Shown one piece after another: positions 26,026-34,163 of a stretch of DNA of 64,000 nt (within the stretch, counting starts at the first letter, position 1; every line of letters starts with the position of its first letter). The DNA comes from Oligoflexia bacterium (lineage in GTDB: Bacteria; Bdellovibrionota_G; JANQFH01). Under the pieces are notes generated by a model. It saw only the letters and a list, made by a program, of their open reading frames with translations, was not told the origin of the DNA and ran no database searches. A program made the translations under genes and the position numbers. The DNA is taken from positions 310,001 through 374,000 of the forward strand of contig JANQFH010000068.1 of assembly GCA_028277945.1 (NCBI GenBank), read 5' to 3'.

Positions 26026-27189
26026 GTGGAAAGCATTCCCATCGTCGTTGCCGATATAGACGACGACGATGCCGCAGCGACAATGGAAGTCTTGCGTCGT
26101 CGATGGCCCGGCCAAGGTCCAAAGGTCGAGGCCCTCGAGGAGGAGGGCGCGACGTTGACGAAACGTCAGCACGCAGTAGCGTGTCACTCTGGTACTGCGG
26201 CGTTGCACTTGACGCTCTTAAGCCTTGGTGTTGGCAGCAATGATCTGGTTATGACACCAGCCTTTAGCTTTGTTGCCTCTGCCAACGTTGTGGAATACTG
26301 TGGAGCCAAACCGCTCTTTGTCGATATCGATCTCGCCACCTATAATATTGACCCAGCTGCTTTGGCAGGCCATTGCAAGCAGCAGCAGGACAAGATCGCT
26401 GCAGTAATGGTCGTTCACCAGTTTGGACTGTGTGCCGACATGGCATCCATCGAAAGCATTGCAACGCAGTTTGATTTTGACGTTGTAGAAGATGCCGCAT
26501 GCGCACTTGGATCAAAATTACATGGGCAGGAAGCGGGCAGCTTTGGTGAAGTTGCTTGTTTCTCTTTTCATCCACGCAAGGTGGTGACAGCGGGTGAGGG
26601 TGGCATGCTGGTAACGGATCGGGCAGAGGTTGCCCAGCGTTGTCGTCTGTTGCGAAGCCACGGCCTGGAAGCTGGCGGTGAAATGAGAGAGTTAGGGTTT
26701 AACTACCGCATGACCGATCTTCAGGCAGCCATGGTCTTGAGCCAACTAAAGCGACTGCCAGCACTGCTTGCTAAACGGCAGCATCATGCTGCTTTTTACA
26801 CCGAGAGGTTACAACAGGTAGAGGAGCTCATTCTGCCACAAGCCATGCAGGGGTCACAACCAAACTACCAGTCTTATGTGGTACGTTTGCAGCCAGAGTG
26901 GTTGGATGCAACTAAGATGAGTTCGATCGAAAGAGTCAAACGCAAACGAGACGCGATGATCACTGCCTGTCATGAGCAGGGAGTGATGGTTCGTCCGGCG
27001 GCCTACTCGCTACCGGCTTTGCAGTACTATCAACAGAAGTATGCTCTATCGCCTATGAGCTTTCCCAATAGTTTGCTGGCGGCAAACAGTACGGTTGCTC
27101 TTCCCATTTATCCCGGATTACAGGAACAGGAGTTAGAACGCGTCGTTTCCACGGTAACTGAGGCAGCGCGGTTTGAGGAGCTACCATGA
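26026..27189 (+). CDS. DegT/DnrJ/EryC1/StrS-family sugar aminotransferase
   Basis: PLP-dependent aminotransferase acting on a keto-sugar nucleotide, 387 residues from the chosen GTG at 26026. GAGGA 8 bases upstream and the family N-terminus (SIPIVVADIDDDD) support this start over an ATG at 25954. The PLP lysine is Lys185 in SFHPRKVVTAGEGGML; the ring-stacking HVGTAALHL-like segment is HSGTAALHLTLL. VVEDAACALGS holds the Asp that contacts the PLP nitrogen. It overlaps the next gene by 4 bp. The final amino sugar cannot be predicted because the partner dehydratase is not in the window. Confidence 0.93.
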   Translation: MESIPIVVADIDDDDAAATMEVLRRRWPGQGPKVEALEEEGATLTKRQHAVACHSGTAALHLTLLSLGVGSNDLVMTPAFSFVASANVVEYCGAKPLFVDIDLATYNIDPAALAGHCKQQQDKIAAVMVVHQFGLCADMASIESIATQFDFDVVEDAACALGSKLHGQEAGSFGEVACFSFHPRKVVTAGEGGMLVTDRAEVAQRCRLLRSHGLEAGGEMRELGFNYRMTDLQAAMVLSQLKRLPALLAKRQHHAAFYTERLQQVEELILPQAMQGSQPNYQSYVVRLQPEWLDATKMSSIERVKRKRDAMITACHEQGVMVRPAAYSLPALQYYQQKYALSPMSFPNSLLAANSTVALPIYPGLQEQELERVVSTVTEAARFEELP

Positions 27190-28151
27190 CTCTTAAGGGT
27201 AAACGTATCTTTATTAGCGGTGGTGCGGGTTTTATTGGTTCGACCATGGCTGCACGTCTTGTGGATGATAACCAGGTTGTTGTGTTCGATAACATGTCAC
27301 GCGATGCTCTCTCCAAACTTGAAATTGCCAAGCGCTCCAACCTCACGGTGATCGAAGGCGATGTCCAGGACTTCAAGGGCGTACTAGAGGCAGTACGCGG
27401 CTGTCAGATCATTCTGCATATGGCGGGCATTGCCGGTATTGATACGGTGATTAAAAGTCCTGCTAACACCATGCATGTGAATATGGCCGGTACCGCCAAC
27501 CTTTTGGAAGCCGCACGGTTGGTGGGAGAGTGTGAACGTTTTATCAATTTTTCCACGAGTGAGGTTTTTGGCAGCTTCACCTTCCGTGCTCGCGAGAGTG
27601 ACTGGACTGCGGCCGGACCAGTGCGGGAGGCGCGCTGGAGTTATGCAGTCAGTAAACTTGCAGCTGAACATCTCGCCTATGCCTACTACCTGGAGCACAA
27701 GTTGCCAACGGTGACCGTACGTCCCTTTAACATCTACGGCCCTGGGCAGGTCGGTGAAGGTGCGATTCATGTCTTTGTGACCCGCGCGCTTCAAGGCAAG
27801 CCTCTGGAGATTCATGGCGAAGGCAATCAGATTCGTTCTTGGACTTACATTGACGATATGGTCGAGGGGATTTTGCTCTGTCTCTCTTCTGACAAAGCCG
27901 TGGGTCACTCTTTTAACATTGGCAATCCCACGGGTGCGATCAGTGTCTACTTTCTCGCCAAGATGATCCTCCAGTTGAGTGGTTCGAACTCAAAGATCCG
28001 CCACGTTCCAAGAAATTTTGCCGATGTCGAACTACGTGTTCCTAGCATCAACAAGGCACGTGAGCTGATCGGTTTCGAACCACGAGTGGAGTTAGAAGAG
28101 GGCCTGCAACGAACCATTGGCTGGTATCGCAAGCAGCTGAAGAGGAGTTGA
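27186..28151 (+). CDS. NAD-dependent sugar-nucleotide epimerase/dehydratase (extended SDR)
   Basis: A 321-residue extended short-chain dehydrogenase acting on UDP- or dTDP-sugars. It has the Rossmann motif GGAGFIGS (residues 12-19), Asp35 after the second strand (NAD preference), STSEVFG and the catalytic Tyr153-x3-Lys157 (YAVSK). RPFNIYGPGQ and an RSWTYIDD segment follow, typical of UDP-glucose/UDP-GlcNAc 4-epimerases and UDP-glucuronate decarboxylases. Subfamily cannot be resolved. It is coupled (ATGA) to the aminotransferase, so both probably work on the same sugar precursor. A hairpin terminator lies just downstream. Confidence 0.92.
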   Translation: MTLKGKRIFISGGAGFIGSTMAARLVDDNQVVVFDNMSRDALSKLEIAKRSNLTVIEGDVQDFKGVLEAVRGCQIILHMAGIAGIDTVIKSPANTMHVNMAGTANLLEAARLVGECERFINFSTSEVFGSFTFRARESDWTAAGPVREARWSYAVSKLAAEHLAYAYYLEHKLPTVTVRPFNIYGPGQVGEGAIHVFVTRALQGKPLEIHGEGNQIRSWTYIDDMVEGILLCLSSDKAVGHSFNIGNPTGAISVYFLAKMILQLSGSNSKIRHVPRNFADVELRVPSINKARELIGFEPRVELEEGLQRTIGWYRKQLKRS

Positions 28152-28167
28152 TCTCTTGGCAAAAAAC

Positions 28168-28222
28168 AAGCCCCCGGGATCTTGGAGGAGGAGGAAGGGT
28201 TGTTCCGATACCAGGGGCTTTT
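28168..28222 (+). terminator. Rho-independent-like terminator after the aminotransferase/SDR pair
   Basis: AAGCCCC (28168-28174) pairs with GGGGCTT (28214-28220), followed by TT and an AT-rich tail. The long enclosed segment can form a weaker inner stem. It starts 17 bp after the SDR stop. Confidence 0.6.
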
Positions 28223-28432
28223 ATAAACGTGACTATGCACTGTTTTTTCTATGCGATTTTCATACCAAACCGGCTTTGCAAAAATATCCTTTAAAATCAG
28301 TAGGATAAAATTGATATCCGTAGAGCGAGGAACCGTAGTTGTACGAAAAGTGTAGTCAGGGTGACAACTGTTGTTGTCATTTCATAGGGTGCATACGACA
28401 AGCCTTCGGCGGATGGCTCGTCGAAGGATTAT

Positions 28433-28550
28433 TTCGGGATCCTGGCAGAGCTTCTAAGGTGGCTACTCGCAACTATAGAGATGGAAGCTCTGCCAATGAC
28501 CCCGAACCCCGCGCTCACGGTCGAGTGAATCGACCGCTCGCTTTCCGCTC
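28433..28550 (+). repeat. Structured intergenic repeat, copy B (two hairpins)
   Basis: Second copy of the element seen at 10901-11014, here on the plus strand. The long hairpin has arms 28433-28454 (TTCGGGATCCTGGCAGAG and CTTC) and 28484-28506, enclosing GGCTACTCGC (28461-28470). The linker GAACCCCGCGCTCA is followed by a hairpin CGGTCGA-GTGAA-TCGACCG (28518-28536) and the tail TCGCTTTCCGCTC. Stem sequences differ from copy A while pairing is kept. The surrounding 28223-28432 holds further short hairpins (TGACAAC-TGTT-GTTGTCA at 28362-28379; CCTTCG/CGAAGG just before this element) and no supported gene. Confidence 0.75.
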
Positions 28551-28601
28551 GTCTGTGCTTTATTCCGCCCCAGGCTTGTTACACACACCTTTGGTAGGAA
28601 G

Positions 28602-31259
28602 GTGAGTAAGAAGCGAGATAGCAAACGCCTCCGTCCCCTGTTAGAGCGCCTGAAGCTTTTGCGGGCTCTCGAAATACCTGTCCGCGAGATATCGTTTTGG
28701 CTGTTGAGCCTGCTCTTTGTTTTCTTGGTTGTCGTCTTTGGTGGCGTGCATGCGTGGAGTACGTTGATATTGCGGTTGACAGCGGTATTGCTGATGACGC
28801 TAGCACTCTTCGCCCATCGTCACGAAGTGTTACCATTACCGCTGCTATCGATTTTCCTCGCCTGGCTATTGCTTATGCTGTTGCAACTGGTGCCACTGCC
28901 CATCTCAATCATTGGGCTGCTCTCTCCCACCCACCTGCAGTTGGTAGAGATCATCAAGCCCTTTAATCCTACTACTCCTGTTGCCATCGCCTTGGAGTCG
29001 CATCTACTGCAGGAGTCGCTTCTACAAGGGGTGGCCTACATTCTTATCTTCTACGCCGCTATACGAATCTTTGAGTTCGCCGATCTCAAGTACCGTTTTG
29101 CCATGCTTCTCACTTGGGTGGTTTCGCTGTTTGCCATAGTCGGACTGTTTCAGAGGGTGTTGCATCGAGCTTTTCTTCCCAACCCAGCTACCGGCACAGA
29201 GCTCGGCTTTACAACTTTTGTCAATCCCAATCACGCTGCGGTCTTAGTTGCCATCGCGCTTGGCTTTTCACTGTGTGGCTACCTCTTTGCCACTCAGAGA
29301 AGAGAGCGTCTCTTCTTTGGGATCGCGGCGCTTCTACAGATTTTGAGCTGTCTCTTTTCACTCTCTCGCTTTGGTGTGGTGGCAGTCTTTGGCGTGTTCA
29401 TGGTGACTCTGTTGCTCTACTTTGGTTGGTTTGCAAAACAACAGGGAGGTGGAAGAGCACGACAACGCTCAGATGTACTGATTGCAATGCTGCTACTCAT
29501 CGCCGTCGCCTGTTTCTATGTCTTTGTCGTACTCGATCCCTCGCAGTTGGCCTCTGAGGTAAAACGTCTATCCCCAGCAACCCTACTTGCGGGTTATCGC
29601 TTTAACCTGTGGCATGATAGCTGGCAGGCTTGGCTAGCGGCACCGCTTTTAGGGTTTGGCGCTGGTTGTTTTGAGTTGGTTTTACCCCTGTATCGCACTT
29701 TTTCTGGCTACGTCCGTCCTGAACACGCCGAATCAGAGTACATTGAGATGCTGGTGACCACCGGCGTTGTAGGTATCGCCATCTTTCTACTCTTTCTGCG
29801 CCTAGTATTTAAAAGAGTGTGGCCACTGCGGCGTGATGGAGACTTTGTGCATGCGGCTTTAGTGGTAACCTTTTTCAGCCTGTTGGGTGCTGCGGCCGTA
29901 CACTTTCTTTATGAAAATGCGGCAATTATGGTGCTGGTGACGATTCTTCTTGGTATGGCTTTTCCGCCTGCAGGCGTTCAGTGCCAGGTACTACCCGGCA
30001 CGATAAAACGCCATCTCTGTCATGGTGTCATGGCAGTGGGGTTGTTGCTGTACACGATTTTGTCGCTGAAAGCGCATTTTGCTGAAGAGCCATGTTCAGC
30101 AACCGCTTACGCAGAGTTGCAGAGTGCAGACGAAGCTGTAACGCTATTACAACAGATGCAGCGGGCAGAGGAGTGCTACCAGGCGCATCCCTTTGTTGCC
30201 GAACACTACCAACGCTATGGTGCATCACTGCTACGTGCTGGTTTCCGCAATGAAGATCCAGAAGCCTACTTTGCCACGGCTATTCAGCTCAATCCTAAGA
30301 ATCCAGCGCCGCACGCTACCATGGGAATGGCACTACTACGGCGTGGAGAGCTGGCAGCCGCCGAGCAGGAGTTTGTCAAAGCCATTGAGCTAAGCCGGCA
30401 AACGAGCACTAGGGCAGTGGGACAGATCTACCACCGCCTTGCCAAGATACAGATCGAGATGGGCAAATTTGCTCAGGCAGAAGCGAGTATTGAGCAGTTT
30501 GTGCGTGAAGGCGGTGACTACGGTGAAGCGGCGCTACTCCATTTTGTCAAAGAGCTTAGTAGCGGTAATGAGGCAACTGCTATGCAGTGGGCGGCCACAG
30601 CGAGCCGTCAGGACATCAATTATATAAGTCAAATAACAGCGCAGCTGCTGCAGCAGGAAGGAAAACTTAAGCCACTACTCAACCGCTTACTGCTCCACAG
30701 TGGCGATGTCACTGGGGCGCTTAAGTTAGCCGCTCCGCTTGTCACCGAGTCGCCGCTGGCACACTCCTACGGTACACGGCTCTATGTACAGCTGCCCGAA
30801 CCATCGACAGATGGCAAGCTGCCACCTTTGACTCAGTTGCAAGGACATCAGGGTGGCACGGTTGTGCAGGGGGGACAGTGGGATTCCATGCTCGATGAGT
30901 GGGTTTATACCTTAGATGCCAAGTATCCACCCAGTGACAGAGTGGTTGACCATTGGGGAATGTGGGTAGAGCTGCCCATCAGCGATCTCTCTCTCACTGT
31001 GGAGCTATTTGTTCACGCGCCCTACCGTCCACGTAGCCAACTTGAGGTCGTTGTTGCTGGTTCAAGTGGCGAGCACCGTCTACTGTCCACCCATGTCTTG
31101 CCTCTGGGTGAAGGTTGGTATTCGCTCAGTATCAACCTACAGGGAAGAGAAGAGTTATTGACAGGAGAGAACTACTCACTTCGTCAGCTCGCTTTTAACA
31201 CGGCCCAGGTCAGCGGGCAGTATCGGCTAAGCGCCTTTCGCCTCTATCTTGACAAATAG
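28602..31259 (+). CDS. O-antigen ligase/polymerase-like membrane protein with C-terminal TPR domain
   Basis: An 885-residue protein. The first half (about residues 30-480) has about eleven membrane segments and the Wzy_C/O-antigen ligase core, including a large periplasmic loop with HAESEYIEMLVTTGVVG, the family's HN-x-(Y/F)-L-x-x-L-x-x-x-G-(V/I)-x-G region. The second half contains TPR units (NPKNPAPHATMGMALLRRGE, then LAAAEQEFVKAIELS), followed by a beta-rich tail. Such proteins polymerise glycan repeats or ligate them to a lipid or protein acceptor. The start is GTG at 28602; its ribosome-binding site is very close, so the exact start is uncertain. Confidence 0.88.
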   Translation: MSKKRDSKRLRPLLERLKLLRALEIPVREISFWLLSLLFVFLVVVFGGVHAWSTLILRLTAVLLMTLALFAHRHEVLPLPLLSIFLAWLLLMLLQLVPLPISIIGLLSPTHLQLVEIIKPFNPTTPVAIALESHLLQESLLQGVAYILIFYAAIRIFEFADLKYRFAMLLTWVVSLFAIVGLFQRVLHRAFLPNPATGTELGFTTFVNPNHAAVLVAIALGFSLCGYLFATQRRERLFFGIAALLQILSCLFSLSRFGVVAVFGVFMVTLLLYFGWFAKQQGGGRARQRSDVLIAMLLLIAVACFYVFVVLDPSQLASEVKRLSPATLLAGYRFNLWHDSWQAWLAAPLLGFGAGCFELVLPLYRTFSGYVRPEHAESEYIEMLVTTGVVGIAIFLLFLRLVFKRVWPLRRDGDFVHAALVVTFFSLLGAAAVHFLYENAAIMVLVTILLGMAFPPAGVQCQVLPGTIKRHLCHGVMAVGLLLYTILSLKAHFAEEPCSATAYAELQSADEAVTLLQQMQRAEECYQAHPFVAEHYQRYGASLLRAGFRNEDPEAYFATAIQLNPKNPAPHATMGMALLRRGELAAAEQEFVKAIELSRQTSTRAVGQIYHRLAKIQIEMGKFAQAEASIEQFVREGGDYGEAALLHFVKELSSGNEATAMQWAATASRQDINYISQITAQLLQQEGKLKPLLNRLLLHSGDVTGALKLAAPLVTESPLAHSYGTRLYVQLPEPSTDGKLPPLTQLQGHQGGTVVQGGQWDSMLDEWVYTLDAKYPPSDRVVDHWGMWVELPISDLSLTVELFVHAPYRPRSQLEVVVAGSSGEHRLLSTHVLPLGEGWYSLSINLQGREELLTGENYSLRQLAFNTAQVSGQYRLSAFRLYLDK

Positions 31260-31260
31260 T

Positions 31261-32994
31261 CTAGTTTGTCCGTTCAATCAGGTGATTGCCTAACACTAGA
31301 ACATCCATTTTGGTTTTGAGGAAGCAGCGGATGGCGTCTTCTGGTGTGGTGACAATGGGTTCGTTTTCATTGAAGCTGGTGTTGAGGACCACAGGTACGC
31401 CAGTCTTCTTGTAGAAGGCGTGAATGAGGCGGTAGTAACGGCTATTTTCTCTTTCGCTGACGGTCTGCAGGCGGCCGCTGCCGTCTACATGGGTAACGGC
31501 AGGTATCTTTTCACGCATTTCTGGCTTGATGTCATAGACCATCAACATAAAAGGGGAAGGATAACTCTGTTCAAAATAATCAGCAGTGCATTCTTGTAAG
31601 ATGCTGGGGGCAAAAGGGCGAAAGGGTTCGCGGTGTTTGATGCGGCGGTTGAGAATCTCCTTCATATCGGCGCGACGAGGGTCGACAACAATGCTGCGAT
31701 TGCCGAGCGCTCTTGGGCCATACTCGCTTCGACCTTGAAACCAACCGACAATTTTGCCTGCGGCGATGTGGGCAGCGGTCTTTTCACATAGAGTCTCTTC
31801 TTCAAGGTAGTTGCTGTCTAATTTATGTTTCTCAATAGCCGTAGCAATCTCTGTGTCAGAAAAGCTGGGACCGGTGTAGGCGTTCTCCAGAGTAAAGAGG
31901 CGTTCTCGGCCGAGCACGGCGTTCCAAACATAGAAGGCGGCGCCCAGGGAAATTCCGCCATCACCTGCTGCAGGTTGAATATAGACATCCTTAAACTTTG
32001 ACTGCATAAAGAGTTTGCCATTGCAGACACTGTTAAGAGCCACACCGCCAGCCAAACAGAGGTTGGATAGCTGCGTCTTTTCATAGAGGTGGTTGACGAT
32101 ACGAAAGTAGATCTCTTCCAACATCGCCTGCAGTGATGCCGCGACGTCTTTATAAAAGGGGGTCAACTCAGCTCCCGGCTGTCTTGGTGGGCCAAGCTTC
32201 TGCGCAAACTTGTCGCTAAAGATAGATTCGATCACCGGGCTACCGTCAAGCCAACTCATTTGCAATGAGCCGTCATGATGCTTGAAGTAGTCAAGATTGA
32301 GTTTAAAACGGAAGTCGTCGTGCCAATGAACCATGTCGCGAAAGACGTCTAGGTATTTAGGTTGGCCATAAGGCGCCAGCCCCATTACCTTGCCTTCATC
32401 TCCGTATTTGCAGAAGCCGAGAAACTGGGTGGTTGCCGTATAAAGAATGCCAGAGGAGTGTGGGAAGCAGACTTGTCCAAGTGTCTCTATTTTGTTGTGG
32501 CGACCTACACCAATCTTTGTGCTGACAAAATCGCCAAAGCCATCAATAGAGAGCAAGGCGGCCTCATCAAATGGGGAGACAAAAAAAGCGCTTGCCATAT
32601 GTGCTAGGTGGTGCTCGACATGGCAGACTCTAATGTTAGCGACCTCTTGTTGAACATTGAGTGCCTTGGCGAGGTCTTTGCGGATTGTTCGCACCCGGCC
32701 AATGGTGGAGAGCCGGCTCTTAAGTAGTGCGCCGTTCTTTAGGGCACTACTGAGAATGTAAAATGCCTTGTTGGCAAGATTGGCATAGGGATTGCGGCTG
32801 ATTGCAAGGATATCGATGTCATGGAAGGCAATGCCGCCCTCTTTAAGGCAGTAGGCGGTAGCGAGATGAGGAAGCCCGGCACAGTGTTTGACCCGGTTGA
32901 ACCGCTCTTCCTCACAGGCTGCAATGAGTTTGCCACCCTGTACCAAGCAGGCGGAAGCATCACCGTGGTAGGCGTTGATACCAAGAATGTTCAT
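31261..32994 (-). CDS. Carbamoyltransferase (NodU/CmcH family)
   Basis: Transfers a carbamoyl group from carbamoyl phosphate, via carbamoyl-AMP, to a hydroxyl of a sugar or other metabolite. 577 residues, normal length. N-terminal Kae1-like domain: GINAYHGDASACLVQGGKL, HVEHHLAHMASAF (metal/ATP His residues), and LSIDGFGDFVS. C-terminal domain: GRSEYGPRALGNRSIVVDPR and PVVLNTSFNENEPIV, both signature blocks. It is the last gene of the leftward asnB-glycosyltransferase-carbamoyltransferase unit, overlapping its upstream neighbour by 4 bp. It probably decorates the surface glycan made by this cluster. Confidence 0.93.
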   Translation of the reverse strand: MNILGINAYHGDASACLVQGGKLIAACEEERFNRVKHCAGLPHLATAYCLKEGGIAFHDIDILAISRNPYANLANKAFYILSSALKNGALLKSRLSTIGRVRTIRKDLAKALNVQQEVANIRVCHVEHHLAHMASAFFVSPFDEAALLSIDGFGDFVSTKIGVGRHNKIETLGQVCFPHSSGILYTATTQFLGFCKYGDEGKVMGLAPYGQPKYLDVFRDMVHWHDDFRFKLNLDYFKHHDGSLQMSWLDGSPVIESIFSDKFAQKLGPPRQPGAELTPFYKDVAASLQAMLEEIYFRIVNHLYEKTQLSNLCLAGGVALNSVCNGKLFMQSKFKDVYIQPAAGDGGISLGAAFYVWNAVLGRERLFTLENAYTGPSFSDTEIATAIEKHKLDSNYLEEETLCEKTAAHIAAGKIVGWFQGRSEYGPRALGNRSIVVDPRRADMKEILNRRIKHREPFRPFAPSILQECTADYFEQSYPSPFMLMVYDIKPEMREKIPAVTHVDGSGRLQTVSERENSRYYRLIHAFYKKTGVPVVLNTSFNENEPIVTTPEDAIRCFLKTKMDVLVLGNHLIERTN

Positions 32995-34163
32995 AAGCCC
33001 ACCTTTGTCAGCACTTGATCGTACAGCTGCATGACCGTCTCCGCATGTTGGCTAGCGCTAAAACGACTGCAGGCATGCTCTCTTGCAGCCACAGCCATAT
33101 CTTGACGAACGCTTGGCTCAGCAACGAGTTTAAGAATGGCATCACTGAGTGCTGTGGCGTTGTTGGCGGCAATGAGTAGGCCTGTTTTTTGCTCGACCAT
33201 TGCCTCAGGGATACCGCCGACCTTAACACCGATGACAGGAACACCCATAGATTGCGCTTCAGCAAGCACCCGTCCAAACCCTTCACTATGGGAGAGCAGG
33301 CAGCACAGGTCCATCTGACTATAGGCTAAACGCATATCTTGCATTTGGCCAGTAAAGATCACCCGTTCTTTGAGGTCGAGCTTGTGGATCATGGCGGTTA
33401 ACTGGTGGTAGTAAATCTTCTCTGCCGCTCCTTCGGCTTTGCCGACAATCATAAAACCAACAGTAGGGACTTCCTCACTCACCTGTTTTGCCGCCTCTAT
33501 CAACATCTCTAGATTCTTGCGCGGGTTAACACGACCAGCAGTGCCAACGATAAACTGAAACTCTCGTAGTTGTGGAGGCATCGTGGTTTTTGCGTCTTTG
33601 TCCATAACTTGCTTGAAGTAATCAGTGTCGATCGGGTTGTAAATTGTTATGACTTTACCGTTGTCATCTGGGTGGAAGAGCTTGTGAATGGCATCGGAGA
33701 TACAGACAACCTTTGCAGCCGACCTATATATAAATGATGTGAGTAATCTGCCAAGCCAAGCTGGGCGATGAAAAGATGTGCCACGGACATGGTAGATGCA
33801 AGGGGTCTTGCTGAAGGCGCACGCGATGCCAGGAAAGAGCAGTACCTCCATGTTGGCATGAACCACATCAATGGAGCGTCTGCGCAGCAGGTGCATGAGC
33901 TGGCTCAGCGCCACCAGGTTCCAGAACAAAAAACTCAGCAGAAAGAAGAGGTTCAAAGAGCGACGGATAGCCGGGGTCCGATGGCAGATGATTTCAACGC
34001 CGAGGTCTGCATACCTTTCTCGATAAGGACTCCCTGGCGGTATCCAAACAACGGCTTGGAAACGCTCCTTATCGAGAGCTGCGATCAGGGCGAGGAGGCT
34101 TTCATCAGCACCACTGATCTGCTGGGCAAAAGGGTTTATGTAGAGAACGGTGCAAGGCTTCAT
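32991..34163 (-). CDS. Glycosyltransferase family 4
   Basis: Retaining GT-B glycosyltransferase, 390 residues. N-terminal acceptor domain has INPFAQQISGADESLLALIAAL; the C-terminal donor domain has GTAGRVNPRKNLEMLIEAAKQ, VIFTGQMQDMRLAYSQMD and SHSEGFGRVLAEAQSMGVPV, with the E-x7-E catalytic pattern (EGFGRVLAE). Expected to add one sugar to a lipid-linked glycan at the cytoplasmic face. It has ATGA overlaps with both asnB upstream and the carbamoyltransferase downstream, so the three are translated together. Confidence 0.93.
   Translation of the reverse strand: MKPCTVLYINPFAQQISGADESLLALIAALDKERFQAVVWIPPGSPYRERYADLGVEIICHRTPAIRRSLNLFFLLSFLFWNLVALSQLMHLLRRRSIDVVHANMEVLLFPGIACAFSKTPCIYHVRGTSFHRPAWLGRLLTSFIYRSAAKVVCISDAIHKLFHPDDNGKVITIYNPIDTDYFKQVMDKDAKTTMPPQLREFQFIVGTAGRVNPRKNLEMLIEAAKQVSEEVPTVGFMIVGKAEGAAEKIYYHQLTAMIHKLDLKERVIFTGQMQDMRLAYSQMDLCCLLSHSEGFGRVLAEAQSMGVPVIGVKVGGIPEAMVEQKTGLLIAANNATALSDAILKLVAEPSVRQDMAVAAREHACSRFSASQHAETVMQLYDQVLTKVGL

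Noticed and set aside
27384-27908. 174-codon open frame on the minus strand opposite the SDR gene
   Set aside because: The SDR gene on the plus strand has intact catalytic motifs; the antisense frame resembles no family and has no ribosome-binding site.
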